64,000 nt of DNA, from the NCBI GenBank assembly GCA_964023205.1, contig OZ026842.1, forward strand, positions 6,734,408 through 6,798,407. Direction: 5' to 3'. The notes beneath the pieces were generated by a model, which ran no database searches, had not been told where the DNA came from, and saw only the letters and a program-made list of their open reading frames with translations. Origin of the DNA: Lutraria lutraria. Taxonomy: Eukaryota; Mollusca; Bivalvia; Venerida; Mactridae. This document shows, one piece after another, positions 33,611-47,208 of this stretch. Each line of letters opens with the position of its first letter. Positions within the stretch are counted from its first letter, which is position 1. The translations under genes were made by a program, and so were the position numbers.

Positions 33611-34438
33611 TTATGCATGATGATATGTGAAAGTAAGAATGGAATGATCAGGTATTGTGGCACCACTTGGACTGATGTTCATGTCTGTCATAATTTTGTT
33701 TAAGAGGTGAACATTAAAATCAGAGCAGAGTGGAAAATTTTCATGTGAAGTGAGGATGTAGTCAACAACAGCAGAACCTTTTTTGGAAACTGATGTGAAA
33801 TTATCATTTTGTCCTCTACCATTTAACATACACATCAGATTATCGTTTAGGAAACATAAAAGTTTTTTGCCATATGAATTTGATTTTAAGTCCAGTGGGA
33901 CACGTGGTAATATGTCTTGTTTGGCACCCACACGAGCATTGAAATCTCCCATCACAATAAGTGGAGCATAAGCTTCACGTAGGTGTGACAGTTGTCTAAA
34001 AAACTGTTCGGAGGTATTCTCACGGCTCGATTGTGCTGGCGGAAGGTAGCATACACAAAGGAATAAACTAGAGCTATCATCTTTTTTCTTTTTTTCCAAT
34101 TTAATCAGTAAGATATCTTCAACTGATTTATCTAGAATAATTATGTTGTAACGCTCTAGGAGATTATTATTTATAAAACAACCAACACCCCCACTTCCAC
34201 GCTTTGCCCTTGGATGTAAATTTAATCGATTGTGACCAATCCATTTGTATCCAGGTATGTTTAGTTGTTGCGTGTTTTTGAGGTGGGTTTCACATAAGCC
34301 TAATACATCAAAATTTGATGCAGAAATTATATTTTGTCTTAACTTATAACTCTTTTTAGTTCTTGGAGATATAGAAAATCCATTAACATTCCAAGAACCA
34401 AATTTAATAAAATTTTCATAGCTTTTATCACAGTACAT
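33611..34438 (-). CDS. APE-type endonuclease frame, array unit 2
   Basis: 275 codons. A 15-nt in-frame deletion removes five residues after GAKQD (about 176-180), between the GDFNAR and VVDYIL motifs; the catalytic residues stay. It also has ENFIKF and KKSYKL replacements. The host unit lacks one 165-bp sub-repeat. Confidence 0.8.
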   Translation of the reverse strand: MYCDKSYENFIKFGSWNVNGFSISPRTKKSYKLRQNIISASNFDVLGLCETHLKNTQQLNIPGYKWIGHNRLNLHPRAKRGSGGVGCFINNNLLERYNIIILDKSVEDILLIKLEKKKKDDSSSLFLCVCYLPPAQSSRENTSEQFFRQLSHLREAYAPLIVMGDFNARVGAKQDILPRVPLDLKSNSYGKKLLCFLNDNLMCMLNGRGQNDNFTSVSKKGSAVVDYILTSHENFPLCSDFNVHLLNKIMTDMNISPSGATIPDHSILTFTYHHA

Positions 34439-36960
34439 CTTACCTGTTCACGCAATAAGCCATAGAGTCAAAGAAGTCATGAAGCATGTAGACCAGAATG
34501 AGCACCAGTTGACTCAGGGATTGGGGGCACACTCTTTGCTGCCTGCAATTTTTAATTTCACACATAAGAGATAATACAATGTCACGATGATGTGCATGGT
34601 CCAAAACTGTACAAAATAGCGAGCATTAATTGACTTAATAATTATGGAACACTTTCAGGCATTTGCCTAATATATTAAACAAATTAAGTCAGAATAGCAC
34701 TCGTAAGAACCTTATAGTGTACATTATTATATTTTTTACATGTGGTAAATTGTAGTAAAGCATTGGTATCAGTTGACCTAGGGTTTGGGGTGACATTTTC
34801 TTGCATATGCCTACATCGAAGGAATCATATGACCTTTAAGTGTCAGCACTGACCTTGGTTTGGTATGGTTTTACGGCACACAAACACAGTTTAGGTCATA
34901 TGGCGCCAAACTGGACAGATGATTTTGACAAACCTCAGGTAATGCAAATTTCAGTGCAATGCACGGGGTCAAACCACCTCATCTGCTAGAGCTTAGAGAT
35001 GCATAGACTCTGATCTTTCAAACCTATTTAGTCTCTCTTACCATCATTCAAGGATAAATGGTGGCTGCAATTCTGATTCCTCAACCCTGAAAGGCATCCC
35101 ATCAGCCACAAGGGGTTGGCAGTTGACCTTTGACTGAGCCAGATGAATGTTGCACATGAACAGTCTTTTCATATAATGATAATTAGTCAATGAAAAATAT
35201 GATAATGATAATATAATTTAACAAGAGCTGGCAGTAGGACAGCGCGCTCGACTATTCTCAGAACTTGATAGTAAGACAAAAACTTTCAGAATAAAAGGCC
35301 ATAATTCAGTCAAAATACATTTCAGATGTTAGTATTATGGGCATTTGACAGTAACCTTCAATTATTATTCTGCAGACATGTATTAACTTTCAAGTGAATA
35401 CCTACTAAAGGAGTTTTAAAGATTAATGTCTTACGCTAAACGTTAACTAGCAATTTTTCTAAGTACAAAAAGTGCCATAATCATTCAGTCAAAATCCATA
35501 CTAGAATTATAGGCCTTGGATAGTGATGAGCAATTATGATCTACTGGACATGTATTAAGTTTCAAATGGATACTATCAGTAGTTTTGAAGATTGACGTTG
35601 CACACAAAACTTTAACCTGGAATTTTCTAAGTACAAAAAGTGCCATGATTCAGTCTGAATCCATTCTAAAAATTATGGGCCTTGGATAGTGATAATCAAT
35701 TATGATCTACTAGACATGTATGAAGTTTTAAATGGATACCTTCAGTAGTTTTGAAGATTGATGTTGCACGCAAAACTTTAACCTGGAATTTTCTAAGTAA
35801 AGAAAGGGCCATAATTCAGTCAAAATACATACTAGAGGTATGGGCCTTGGATAGCGATCATCGATTATGATCTCATATACATATATAGAGTTTTAAATGG
35901 ATACATTCAGTAGTTTTGAAGATTGATGTTACACACAAAACCTTTAATCTGGAATTTTCTAAGTACAAAAAGGGCTATAAATTCAGTCAAAATCCATACT
36001 AGAGTAATGGGCCTTGATAGTGAACATCGATTATGATCCTGTAGACATATTTTAAGTTACAAATGGATACCTTCATTAGTTTTGAAGATTGATGTTGCAC
36101 GCAAAACTTTAACCTGGAATTGTCTAAGTACAAAAACGGTCATGATTCAGTCTTAATCCATACTAGAGTTATGGGCCTTGGATAGTGATCATCAAATATG
36201 ATGTAGTAGACATTTGTGAAGTTTTAAATGGATACCTTCAGAAGTTTTGAAGATTGATGTTGCACACAACATTTTAACCAGGATTACATAATAAAACTTT
36301 TGGTTAAGATTACAATAACCTTGGCCAATTTTTCCATTTGTAATAGATTAAATTACTATTACTTTTAAAATGTAATTGATTACGATTACATTAATTTGCA
36401 TTTATCAAAGTATATATGTGCAACATCTCAGCATTGACTTATCTATTTATTCACATGCATGAAGACTGTTGTAAAAAATACTCCACAGTGGAACTAGATG
36501 GTGCAAAACTCACTTTCAAGAAATTGAGGAAGAGGACTCACCTTAAGTGTGTTCATGAGTGGTAATGAAGTTCCTGTATTAGGTTTTCCACTTCAGTCAT
36601 TGGAAAGTACATGACGTGCCCACTGCCTGGTGACTTCATATCCATCTTCACACATGATGTGACGTTAGGCCCGTCTTTAGTGTGCACTGTGAATAAGTTC
36701 TACTGAACCTGCAAGAAGAAATCAAACAAGAGGGGAAAAATTTATTCCCCTTCCAGTTTTTTTTCTTCCTGCAGGTAATACACCATTGATAAATTAATTT
36801 ATGGAAAAAAATGGGCAGAGATAAGACTTTATAATTTAAATGATCAAATCATTTAAATTATACAGACAATTTACTATTGATAAATTACCTTATTGAAGAA
36901 AAGGAATGTTATCATTTAAATCATTATTTAAGGATCAATTATTTAAACTTTAATTTATGT

Positions 36961-37800
36961 TTATGCATGATGATATGTGAAAGTAAGAATGGAATGATCA
37001 GGTATTGTGGCACCACTTGGACTGATGTTCATGTCTGTCATAATTTTGTTTAAGAGGTGAACATTAAAATCAGAGCAGAGTGGAAAATTTTCATGTGAAG
37101 TGAGGATGTAGTCAACAACAGCAGAACCTTTTTTGGAAACTGATGTGAAATTATCATTTTGTCCTCTACCATTTAACATACACATCAGATTATATTTTAG
37201 GAAACATAAAAGTTTTTTGCCATATGAATTTGATTTTAAGTCCAGTGGGACACGTGGTAATATGTCTTTGCCCTCAAAATCTTGTTTGGCACCCACACGA
37301 GCATTGAAATCTCCCATCACAATAAGTGGAGCATAAGCTTCACGTAGGTGAGACAGTTGTCTAAAAAACTGTTCGGAGGTATTCTCACGGCTCGATTGTG
37401 CTGGCGGAAGGTAGCATACACAAAGGAATAAACTAGAGCTATCATCTTCTTTTTTTCCCAATTTAATCAGTAAGATATCTTCAACTGATTTATCTAGAAT
37501 AATTATGTTGTAACGCTCTAGGAGATTATTATTTATAAAACAACCAACACCCCCACTTCCACGCTTTGCCCTTGGATGTAAATTTAATCGATTGTGACCA
37601 ATCCATTTGTATCCAGGTATGTTTAGTTGTTGCGTGTTTTTGAGGTGGGTTTCACATAAGCCTAATACATCAAAATTTGATGCAGAAATTATATTTTGTC
37701 TTAACTTATGACTCTTTTTAGTTCTTGGAGATATATAAAATCCATTAACATTCCAAGAACCGAATTTAATACAATTTTCATAGCTTTTATCACAGTACAT
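36961..37800 (-). CDS. APE-type endonuclease frame, array unit 3
   Basis: 279 codons with the shorter LGKKEDD variant in place of LEKKKKDD (one codon less plus replacements). LKYNL is a private replacement of LKDNL. All catalytic motifs are intact. Confidence 0.8.
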   Translation of the reverse strand: MYCDKSYENCIKFGSWNVNGFYISPRTKKSHKLRQNIISASNFDVLGLCETHLKNTQQLNIPGYKWIGHNRLNLHPRAKRGSGGVGCFINNNLLERYNIIILDKSVEDILLIKLGKKEDDSSSLFLCVCYLPPAQSSRENTSEQFFRQLSHLREAYAPLIVMGDFNARVGAKQDFEGKDILPRVPLDLKSNSYGKKLLCFLKYNLMCMLNGRGQNDNFTSVSKKGSAVVDYILTSHENFPLCSDFNVHLLNKIMTDMNISPSGATIPDHSILTFTYHHA

Positions 37801-40322
37801 CTTACCTGTTCACGCAATAAGCCATAGAGTCAAAGAAGTCATGAAGCATGTAGACCAGAATGAGCACCAGTTGACTCAGGGATTGGGGGCACACTCTTTG
37901 CTGCCTGCAATTTTTAATTTCACACATAAGAGATAATACAATGTCACGATGATGTGCATGGTCCAAACCTGTACAAAATAGCGAGCATTAATTGACTTAA
38001 TAATTATGGAACACTTTCAGGCATTTGCCTAATATATTAAACAAATTAAGTCAGAATAGCACTCGTAAGAACCTTATAGTGTACATTATTATATTTTTTA
38101 CATGTGGTAAATTGTAGTAAAGCATTGGTATCAGTTGACCTAGGGTTTGGGGTGACATTTTCTTGCATATGCCTACATCGAAGGAATCATATGACCTTTA
38201 AGTGTCAGCACTGACCTTGGTTTGGTATGGTTTTACGGCACACAAACACAGTTTAGGTCATATGGCGCCAAACTGGACAGATGATTTTGACAAACCTCAG
38301 GTAATGCAAATTTCAGAGCAATGCACGGGGTCAAACCACCTCATCTGCTAGAGCTTAGAGATGCATAGACTCTGATCTTTCAAACCTATTTAGTCTCTCT
38401 TACCATCATTCAAGGATAAATGGTGGCTGCAATTCTGATTCCTCAACCCTGAAAGGCATCCGATCAGCCACAAGGGGTTGGCAGTTGACCTTTGACTGAG
38501 CCACATGAATGTTGCACATGAACAGTCTTTTCATATAATGATAATTAGTCAATGAAAAATATGATAATGATAATATAATTTAACAAGAGCTGGCAGTAGG
38601 ACAGCGCGCTCGACTATTCTCAGTACTTCATAGTAAGATAAAAAATTTCAGAATAAAAGGCCATAATTCAGTCAAAATACATTTCAGATGTTAGTATTAT
38701 GGGCATTTGACAGTAACCTTCAATTATTATTCTGCAGACATGTATTAACTTTCAAGTGAATACCTACTAAAGGAGTTTTAAAGATTAATGTCTTACGCTA
38801 AACGTTAACTAGCAATTTTTCTAAGTACAAAAAGTGCCATAATCATTCAGTCAAAATCCATACTAGAATTATAGGCCTTGGATAGTGATGAGCAATTATG
38901 ATCTACTGGACATGTATTAAGTTTCAAATGGATACTATCAGTAGTTTTGAAGATTGATGTTGCACACAAAACTTTAACCTGGAATTTTCTAAGTACAAAA
39001 AGTGCCATGATTCAGTCTGAATCCATTCTAAAAATTATGGGCCTTGGATAGTGATAATCAATTATGATCTACTAGACATGTATGAAGTTTTAAATGGATA
39101 CCTTCAGTAGTTTTGAAGATTGATGTTGCACGCAAAACTTTAACCTGGAATTTTCTAAGTAAAGAAAGGGCCATAATTCAGTCAAAATACATACTAGAGG
39201 TATGGGCCTTGGATAGCGATCATCGATTATGATCTCATATACATATATAGAGTTTTAAATGGATACATTCAGTAGTTTTGAAGATTGATGTTACACACAA
39301 AACCTTTAATCTGGAATTTTCTAAGTACAAAAAGGGCTATAAATTCAGTCAAAATCCATACTAGAGTAATGGGCCTTGATAGTGAACATCGATTATGATC
39401 CTGTAGACATATTTTAAGTTACAAATGGATACCTTCATTAGTTTTGAAGATTGATGTTGCACGCAAAACTTTAACCTGGAATTGTCTAAGTACAAAAACG
39501 GTCATGATTCAGTCTTAATCCATACTAGAGTTATGGGCCTTGGATAGTGATCATCAAATATGATGTAGTAGACATTTGTGAAGTTTTAAATGGATACCTT
39601 CAGAAGTTTTGAAGATTGATGTTGCACACAACATTTTAACCAGGATTACATAATAAAACTTTTGGTTAAGATTACAATAACCTTGGCCAATTTTTCCATT
39701 TGTAATAGATTAAATTACTATTACTTTTAAAATGTAATTGATTACGATTACATTAATTTGCATTTATCAAAGTATATATGTGCAACATCTCAGCATTGAC
39801 TTATCTATTTATTCACATGCATGAAGACTGTTGTAAAAAATACTCCACAGTGGAACTAGATGGTGCAAAACTCACTTTCAAGAAATTGAGGAAGAGGACT
39901 CACCTTAAGTGTGTTCATGAGTGGTAATGAAGTTCCTGTATTAGGTTTTCCACTTCAGTCATTGGAAAGTACATGACGTGCCCACTGCCTGGTGACTTCA
40001 TATCCATCTTCACACATGATGTGACGTTAGGCCCGTCTTTAGTGTGCACTGTGAATAAGTTCTACTGAACCTGCAAGAAGAAATCAAACAAGAGGGGAAA
40101 AATTTATTCCCCTTCCAGTTTTTTTTCTTCCTGCAGGTAATACACCATTGATAAATTAATTTATGGAAAAAAATGGGCAGAGATAAGACTTTATAATTTA
40201 AATGATCAAATCATTTAAATTATACAGACAATTTACTATTGATAAATTACCTTATTGAAGAAAAGGAATGTTATCATTTAAATCATTATTTAAGGATCAA
40301 TTATTTAAACTTTAATTTATGT

Positions 40323-41162
40323 TTATGCATGATGATATGTGAAAGTAAGAATGGAATGATCAGGTATTGTGGCACCACTTGGACTGATGTTCATGTCTGT
40401 CATAATTTTGTTTAAGAGGTGAACATTAAAATCAGAGCAGAGTGGAAAATTTTCATGTGAAGTGAGGATGTAGTCAACAACAGCAGAACCTTTTTTGGAA
40501 ACTGATGTGAAATTATCATTTTGTCCTCTACCATTTAACATACACATCAGATTATCTTTTAGGAAACATAAAAGTTTTTTGCCATATGAATTTGATTTTA
40601 AGTCCAGTGGGACACGTGGTAATATGTCTTTGCCCTCAAAATCTTGTTTGGCACCCACACGAGCATTGAAATCTCCCATCACAATAAGTGGAGCATAAGC
40701 TTCACGTAGGTGAGACAGTTGTCTAAAAAACTGTTCGGAGGTATTCTCACGGCTCGATTGTGCTGGCGGAAGGTAGCATACACAAAGGAATAAACTAGAG
40801 CTATCATCTTCTTTTTTTCCCAATTTAATCAGTAAGATATCTTCAACTGATTTATCTAGAATAATTATGTTGTAACGCTCTAGGAGATTATTATTTATAA
40901 AACAACCAACACCCCCACTTCCACGCTTTGCCCTTGGATGTAAATTTAATCGATTGTGACCAATCCATTTGTATCCAGGTATGTTTAGTTGTTGCGTGTT
41001 TTTGAGGTGGGTTTCACATAAGCCTAATACATCAAAATTTGATGCAGAAATTATATTTTGTCTTAACTTATGACTCTTTTTAGTTCTTGGAGATATATAA
41101 AATCCATTAACATTCCAAGAACCGAATTTAATACAATTTTCATAGCTTTTATCACAGTACAT
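40323..41162 (-). CDS. APE-type endonuclease frame, array unit 4
   Basis: 279 codons; its protein is identical to that of unit 5. LGKKEDD variant, catalytic motifs intact. Confidence 0.8.
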   Translation of the reverse strand: MYCDKSYENCIKFGSWNVNGFYISPRTKKSHKLRQNIISASNFDVLGLCETHLKNTQQLNIPGYKWIGHNRLNLHPRAKRGSGGVGCFINNNLLERYNIIILDKSVEDILLIKLGKKEDDSSSLFLCVCYLPPAQSSRENTSEQFFRQLSHLREAYAPLIVMGDFNARVGAKQDFEGKDILPRVPLDLKSNSYGKKLLCFLKDNLMCMLNGRGQNDNFTSVSKKGSAVVDYILTSHENFPLCSDFNVHLLNKIMTDMNISPSGATIPDHSILTFTYHHA

Positions 41163-43684
41163 CTTACCTGTTCACGCAATAAGCCATAGAGTCAAAGAAG
41201 TCATGAAGCATGTAGACCAGAATGAGCACCAGTTGACTCAGGGATTGGGGGCACACTCTTTGCTGCCTGCAATTTTTAATTTCACACATAAGAGATAATA
41301 CAATGTCACGATGATGTGCATGGTCCAAACCTGTACAAAATAGCGAGCATTAATTGACTTAATAATTATGGAACACTTTCAGGCATTTGCCTAATATATT
41401 AAACAAATTAAGTCAGAATAGCACTCGTAAGAACCTTATAGTGTACATTATTATATTTTTTACATGTGGTAAATTGTAGTAAAGCATTGGTATCAGTTGA
41501 CCTAGGGTTTGGGGTGACATTTTCTTGCATATGCCTACATCGAAGGAATCATATGACCTTTAAGTGTCAGCACTGACCTTGGTTTGGTATGGTTTTACGG
41601 CACACAAACACAGTTTAGGTCATATGGCGCCAAACTGGACAGATGATTTTGACAAACCTCAGGTAATGCAAATTTCAGAGCAATGCACGGGGTCAAACCA
41701 CCTCATCTGCTAGAGCTTAGAGATGCATAGACTCTGATCTTTCAAACCTATTTAGTCTCTCTTACCATCATTCAAGGATAAATGGTGGCTGCAATTCTGA
41801 TTCCTCAACCCTGAAAGGCATCCGATCAGCCACAAGGGGTTGGCAGTTGACCTTTGACTGAGCCACATGAATGTTGCACATGAACAGTCTTTTCATATAA
41901 TGATAATTAGTCAATGAAAAATATGATAATGATAATATAATTTAACAAGAGCTGGCAGTAGGACAGCGCGCTCGACTATTCTCAGTACTTCATAGTAAGA
42001 TAAAAAAATTCAGAATAAAAGGCCATAATTCAGTCAAAATACATTTCAGATGTTAGTATTATGGGCATTTGACAGTAACCTTCAATTATTATTCTGCAGA
42101 CATGTATTAACTTTCAAGTGAATACCTACTAAAGGAGTTTTAAAGATTAATGTCTTACGCTAAACGTTAACTAGCAATTTTTCTAAGTACAAAAAGTGCC
42201 ATAATCATTCAGTCAAAATCCATACTAGAATTATAGGCCTTGGATAGTGATGAGCAATTATGATCTACTGGACATGTATTAAGTTTCAAATGGATACTAT
42301 CAGTAGTTTTGAAGATTGATGTTGCACACAAAACTTTAACCTGGAATTTTCTAAGTACAAAAAGTGCCATGATTCAGTCTGAATCCATTCTAAAAATTAT
42401 GGGCCTTGGATAGTGATAATCAATTATGATCTACTAGACATGTATGAAGTTTTAAATGGATACCTTCAGTAGTTTTGAAGATTGATGTTGCACGCAAAAC
42501 TTTAACCTGGAATTTTCTAAGTAAAGAAAGGGCCATAATTCAGTCAAAATACATACTAGAGGTATGGGCCTTGGATAGCGATCATCGATTATGATCTCAT
42601 ATACATATATAGAGTTTTAAATGGATACATTCAGTAGTTTTGAAGATTGATGTTACACACAAAACCTTTAATCTGGAATTTTCTAAGTACAAAAAGGGCT
42701 ATAAATTCAGTCAAAATCCATACTAGAGTAATGGGCCTTGATAGTGAACATCGATTATGATCCTGTAGACATATTTTAAGTTACAAATGGATACCTTCAT
42801 TAGTTTTGAAGATTGATGTTGCACGCAAAACTTTAACCTGGAATTGTCTAAGTACAAAAACGGTCATGATTCAGTCTTAATCCATACTAGAGTTATGGGC
42901 CTTGGATAGTGATCATCAAATATGATGTAGTAGACATTTGTGAAGTTTTAAATGGATACCTTCAGAAGTTTTGAAGATTGATGTTGCACACAACATTTTA
43001 ACCAGGATTACATAATAAAACTTTTGGTTAAGATTACAATAACCTTGGCCAATTTTTCCATTTGTAATAGATTAAATTACTATTACTTTTAAAATGTAAT
43101 TGATTACGATTACATTAATTTGCATTTATCAAAGTATATATGTGCAACATCTCAGCATTGACTTATCTATTTATTCACATGCATGAAGACTGTTGTAAAA
43201 AATACTCCACAGTGGAACTAGATGGTGCAAAACTCACTTTCAAGAAATTGAGGAAGAGGACTCACCTTAAGTGTGTTCATGAGTGGTAATGAAGTTCCTG
43301 TATTAGGTTTTCCACTTCAGTCATTGGAAAGTACATGACGTGCCCACTGCCTGGTGACTTCATATCCATCTTCACACATGATGTGACGTTAGGCCCGTCT
43401 TTAGTGTGCACTGTGAATAAGTTCTACTGAACCTGCAAGAAGAAATCAAACAAGAGGGGAAAAATTTATTCCCCTTCCAGTTTTTTTTCTTCCTGCAGGT
43501 AATACACCATTGATAAATTAATTTATGGAAAAAAATGGGCAGAGATAAGACTTTATAATTTAAATGATCAAATCATTTAAATTATACAGACAATTTACTA
43601 TTGATAAATTACCTTATTGAAGAAAAGGAATGTTATCATTTAAATCATTATTTAAGGATCAATTATTTAAACTTTAATTTATGT

Positions 43685-44524
43685 TTATGCATGATGATAT
43701 GTGAAAGTAAGAATGGAATGATCAGGTATTGTGGCACCACTTGGACTGATGTTCATGTCTGTCATAATTTTGTTTAAGAGGTGAACATTAAAATCAGAGC
43801 AGAGTGGAAAATTTTCATGTGAAGTGAGGATGTAGTCAACAACAGCAGAACCTTTTTTGGAAACTGATGTGAAATTATCATTTTGTCCTCTACCATTTAA
43901 CATACACATCAGATTATCTTTTAGGAAACATAAAAGTTTTTTGCCATATGAATTTGATTTTAAGTCCAGTGGGACACGTGGTAATATGTCTTTGCCCTCA
44001 AAATCTTGTTTGGCACCCACACGAGCATTGAAATCTCCCATCACAATAAGTGGAGCATAAGCTTCACGTAGGTGAGACAGTTGTCTAAAAAACTGTTCGG
44101 AGGTATTCTCACGGCTCGATTGTGCTGGCGGAAGGTAGCATACACAAAGGAATAAACTAGAGCTATCATCTTCTTTTTTTCCCAATTTAATCAGTAAGAT
44201 ATCTTCAACTGATTTATCTAGAATAATTATGTTGTAACGCTCTAGGAGATTATTATTTATAAAACAACCAACACCCCCACTTCCACGCTTTGCCCTTGGA
44301 TGTAAATTTAATCGATTGTGACCAATCCATTTGTATCCAGGTATGTTTAGTTGTTGCGTGTTTTTGAGGTGGGTTTCACATAAGCCTAATACATCAAAAT
44401 TTGATGCAGAAATTATATTTTGTCTTAACTTATGACTCTTTTTAGTTCTTGGAGATATATAAAATCCATTAACATTCCAAGAACCGAATTTAATACAATT
44501 TTCATAGCTTTTATCACAGTACAT
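43685..44524 (-). CDS. APE-type endonuclease frame, array unit 5
   Basis: 279 codons, same protein as unit 4, consistent with very recent duplication or conversion. Catalytic motifs intact. Confidence 0.8.
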   Translation of the reverse strand: MYCDKSYENCIKFGSWNVNGFYISPRTKKSHKLRQNIISASNFDVLGLCETHLKNTQQLNIPGYKWIGHNRLNLHPRAKRGSGGVGCFINNNLLERYNIIILDKSVEDILLIKLGKKEDDSSSLFLCVCYLPPAQSSRENTSEQFFRQLSHLREAYAPLIVMGDFNARVGAKQDFEGKDILPRVPLDLKSNSYGKKLLCFLKDNLMCMLNGRGQNDNFTSVSKKGSAVVDYILTSHENFPLCSDFNVHLLNKIMTDMNISPSGATIPDHSILTFTYHHA

Positions 44525-47208
44525 CTTACCTGTTCACGCAATAAGCCATAGAGTCAAAGAAGTCATGAAGCATGTAGACCAGAATGAGCACCAGTTGACT
44601 CAGGGATTGGGGGCACACTCTTTGCTGCCTGCAATTTTTAATTTCACACATAAGAGATAATACAATGTCACGATGATGTGCATGGTCCAAACCTGTACAA
44701 AATAGCGAGCATTAATTGACTTAATAATTATGGAACACTTTCAGGCATTTGCCTAATATATTAAACAAATTAAGTCAGAATAGCACTCGTAAGAACCTTA
44801 TAGTGTACATTATTATATTTTTTACATGTGGTAAATTGTAGTAAAGCATTGGTATCAGTTGACCTAGGGTTTGGGGTGACATTTTCTTGCATATGCCTAC
44901 ATCGAAGGAATCATATGACCTTTAAGTGTCAGCACTGACCTTGGTTTGGTATGGTTTTACGGCACACAAACACAGTTTAGGTCATATGGCGCCAAACTGG
45001 ACAGATGATTTTGACAAACCTCAGGTAATGCAAATTTCAGAGCAATGCACGGGGTCAAACCACCTCATCTGCTAGAGCTTAGAGATGCATAGACTCTGAT
45101 CTTTCAAACCTATTTAGTCTCTCTTACCATCATTCAAGGATAAATGGTGGCTGCAATTCTGATTCCTCAACCCTGAAAGGCATCCGATCAGCCACAAGGG
45201 GTTGGCAGTTGACCTTTGACTGAGCCACATGAATGTTGCACATGAACAGTCTTTTCATATAATGATAATTAGTCAATGAAAAATATGATAATGATAATAT
45301 AATTTAACAAGAGCTGGCAGTAGGACAGCGCGCTCGACTATTCTCAGTACTTCATAGTAAGATAAAAAATTTCAGAATAAAAGGCCATAATTCAGTCAAA
45401 ATACATTTCAGATGTTAGTATTATGGGCATTTGACAGTAACCTTCAATTATTATTCTGCAGACATGTATTAACTTTCAAGTGAATACCTACTAAAGGAGT
45501 TTTAAAGATTAATGTCTTACGCTAAACGTTAACTAGCAATTTTTCTAAGTACAAAAAGTGCCATAATCATTCAGTCAAAATCCATACTAGAATTATAGGC
45601 CTTGGATAGTGATGAGCAATTATGATCTACTGGACATGTATTAAGTTTCAAATGGATACTATCAGTAGTTTTGAAGATTGATGTTGCACACAAAACTTTA
45701 ACCTGGAATTTTCTAAGTACAAAAAGTGCCATGATTCAGTCTGAATCCATTCTAAAAATTATGGGCCTTGGATAGTGATAATCAATTATGATCTACTAGA
45801 CATGTATGAAGTTTTAAATGGATACCTTCAGTAGTTTTGAAGATTGATGTTGCACGCAAAACTTTAACCTGGAATTTTCTAAGTAAAGAAAGGGCCATAA
45901 TTCAGTCAAAATACATACTAGAGGTATGGGCCTTGGATAGCGATCATCGATTATGATCTCATATACATATATAGAGTTTTAAATGGATACATTCAGTAGT
46001 TTTGAAGATTGATGTTACACACAAAACTTTAACCTGGAATTTTCTAAGTACAAAATGGGCTATAAATTCAGTTAAAATCCATACTAGAGTAATGGGCCTT
46101 GATAGTGAACATCGATTATGATCCTGTAGACATATTTAAGTTACAAATGGATACCTTCATTAGTTTTGAAGATTGATGTTGCACGCAAAACTTTAACCTG
46201 GAATTGTCTAAGTACAAAAACGGTCATGATTCAGTCTTAATCCATATTAGAGTAATGGGCCTTGATAGTGAACATCGATTATGATCCTGTAGACATATTT
46301 TAAGTTACAAATGGATACCTTCATTAGTTTTGAAGATTGATGTTGCACGCAAAACTTTAACCTGGAATTGTCTAAGTACAAAAACGGTCATGATTCAGTC
46401 TTAATCCATACTAGAGTTATGGGCCTTGGATAGTGATCATCAATTATGATGTAGTAGACATTTGTGAAGTTTTAAATGGATGCCTTCAGGAGTTTTGAAA
46501 ATTGATGTTGCACACAACATTTTAACCAGGATTACATAATAAAACTTTTGGTTAAAATTACAATAACCTTGGCCAATTTTTCCATTTGTAATAGATTAAA
46601 TTACTATTACTTTTAAAATGTAATTGATTACGATTACATTAATTTGCATTTATCAAAGTATATATGTGCAACATCTCAGCATTGACTTATCTATTTATTC
46701 ACATGCATGAAGACTGTTGTAAAAAATACTCCACAGTGGAACTAGATGGTGCAAAACTCACTTTCAAGAAATTGAGGAAGAGGGCTCACCTTAAGTGTGT
46801 TCATGAGTGGTAATGAAGTTCCTGTATTAGGTTTTCCACTTCAGTCATTGGAAAGTACATGACGTGCCCACTGCCTGGTGACTTCATATCCATCTTCACA
46901 CATGATGTGACGTTAGGCCCGTCTTTAGTGTGCACTGTGAATAAGTTCTACTGAACCTGCAAGAAGAAATCAAACAAGAGGGGAAAAATTTATTCCCCTT
47001 CCAGTTTTTTTTCTTCCTGCAGGTAATACACCATTGATAAATTAATTTATGGAAAAAAATGGGCAGAGATAAGACTTTATAATTTAAATGATCAAATCAT
47101 TTAAATTATACAGACAATTTACTATTGATAAATTACCTTATTGAAGAAAAGGAATGTTATCATTTAAATCATTATTTAAGGATCAATTATTTAAACTTTA
47201 ATTTATGT

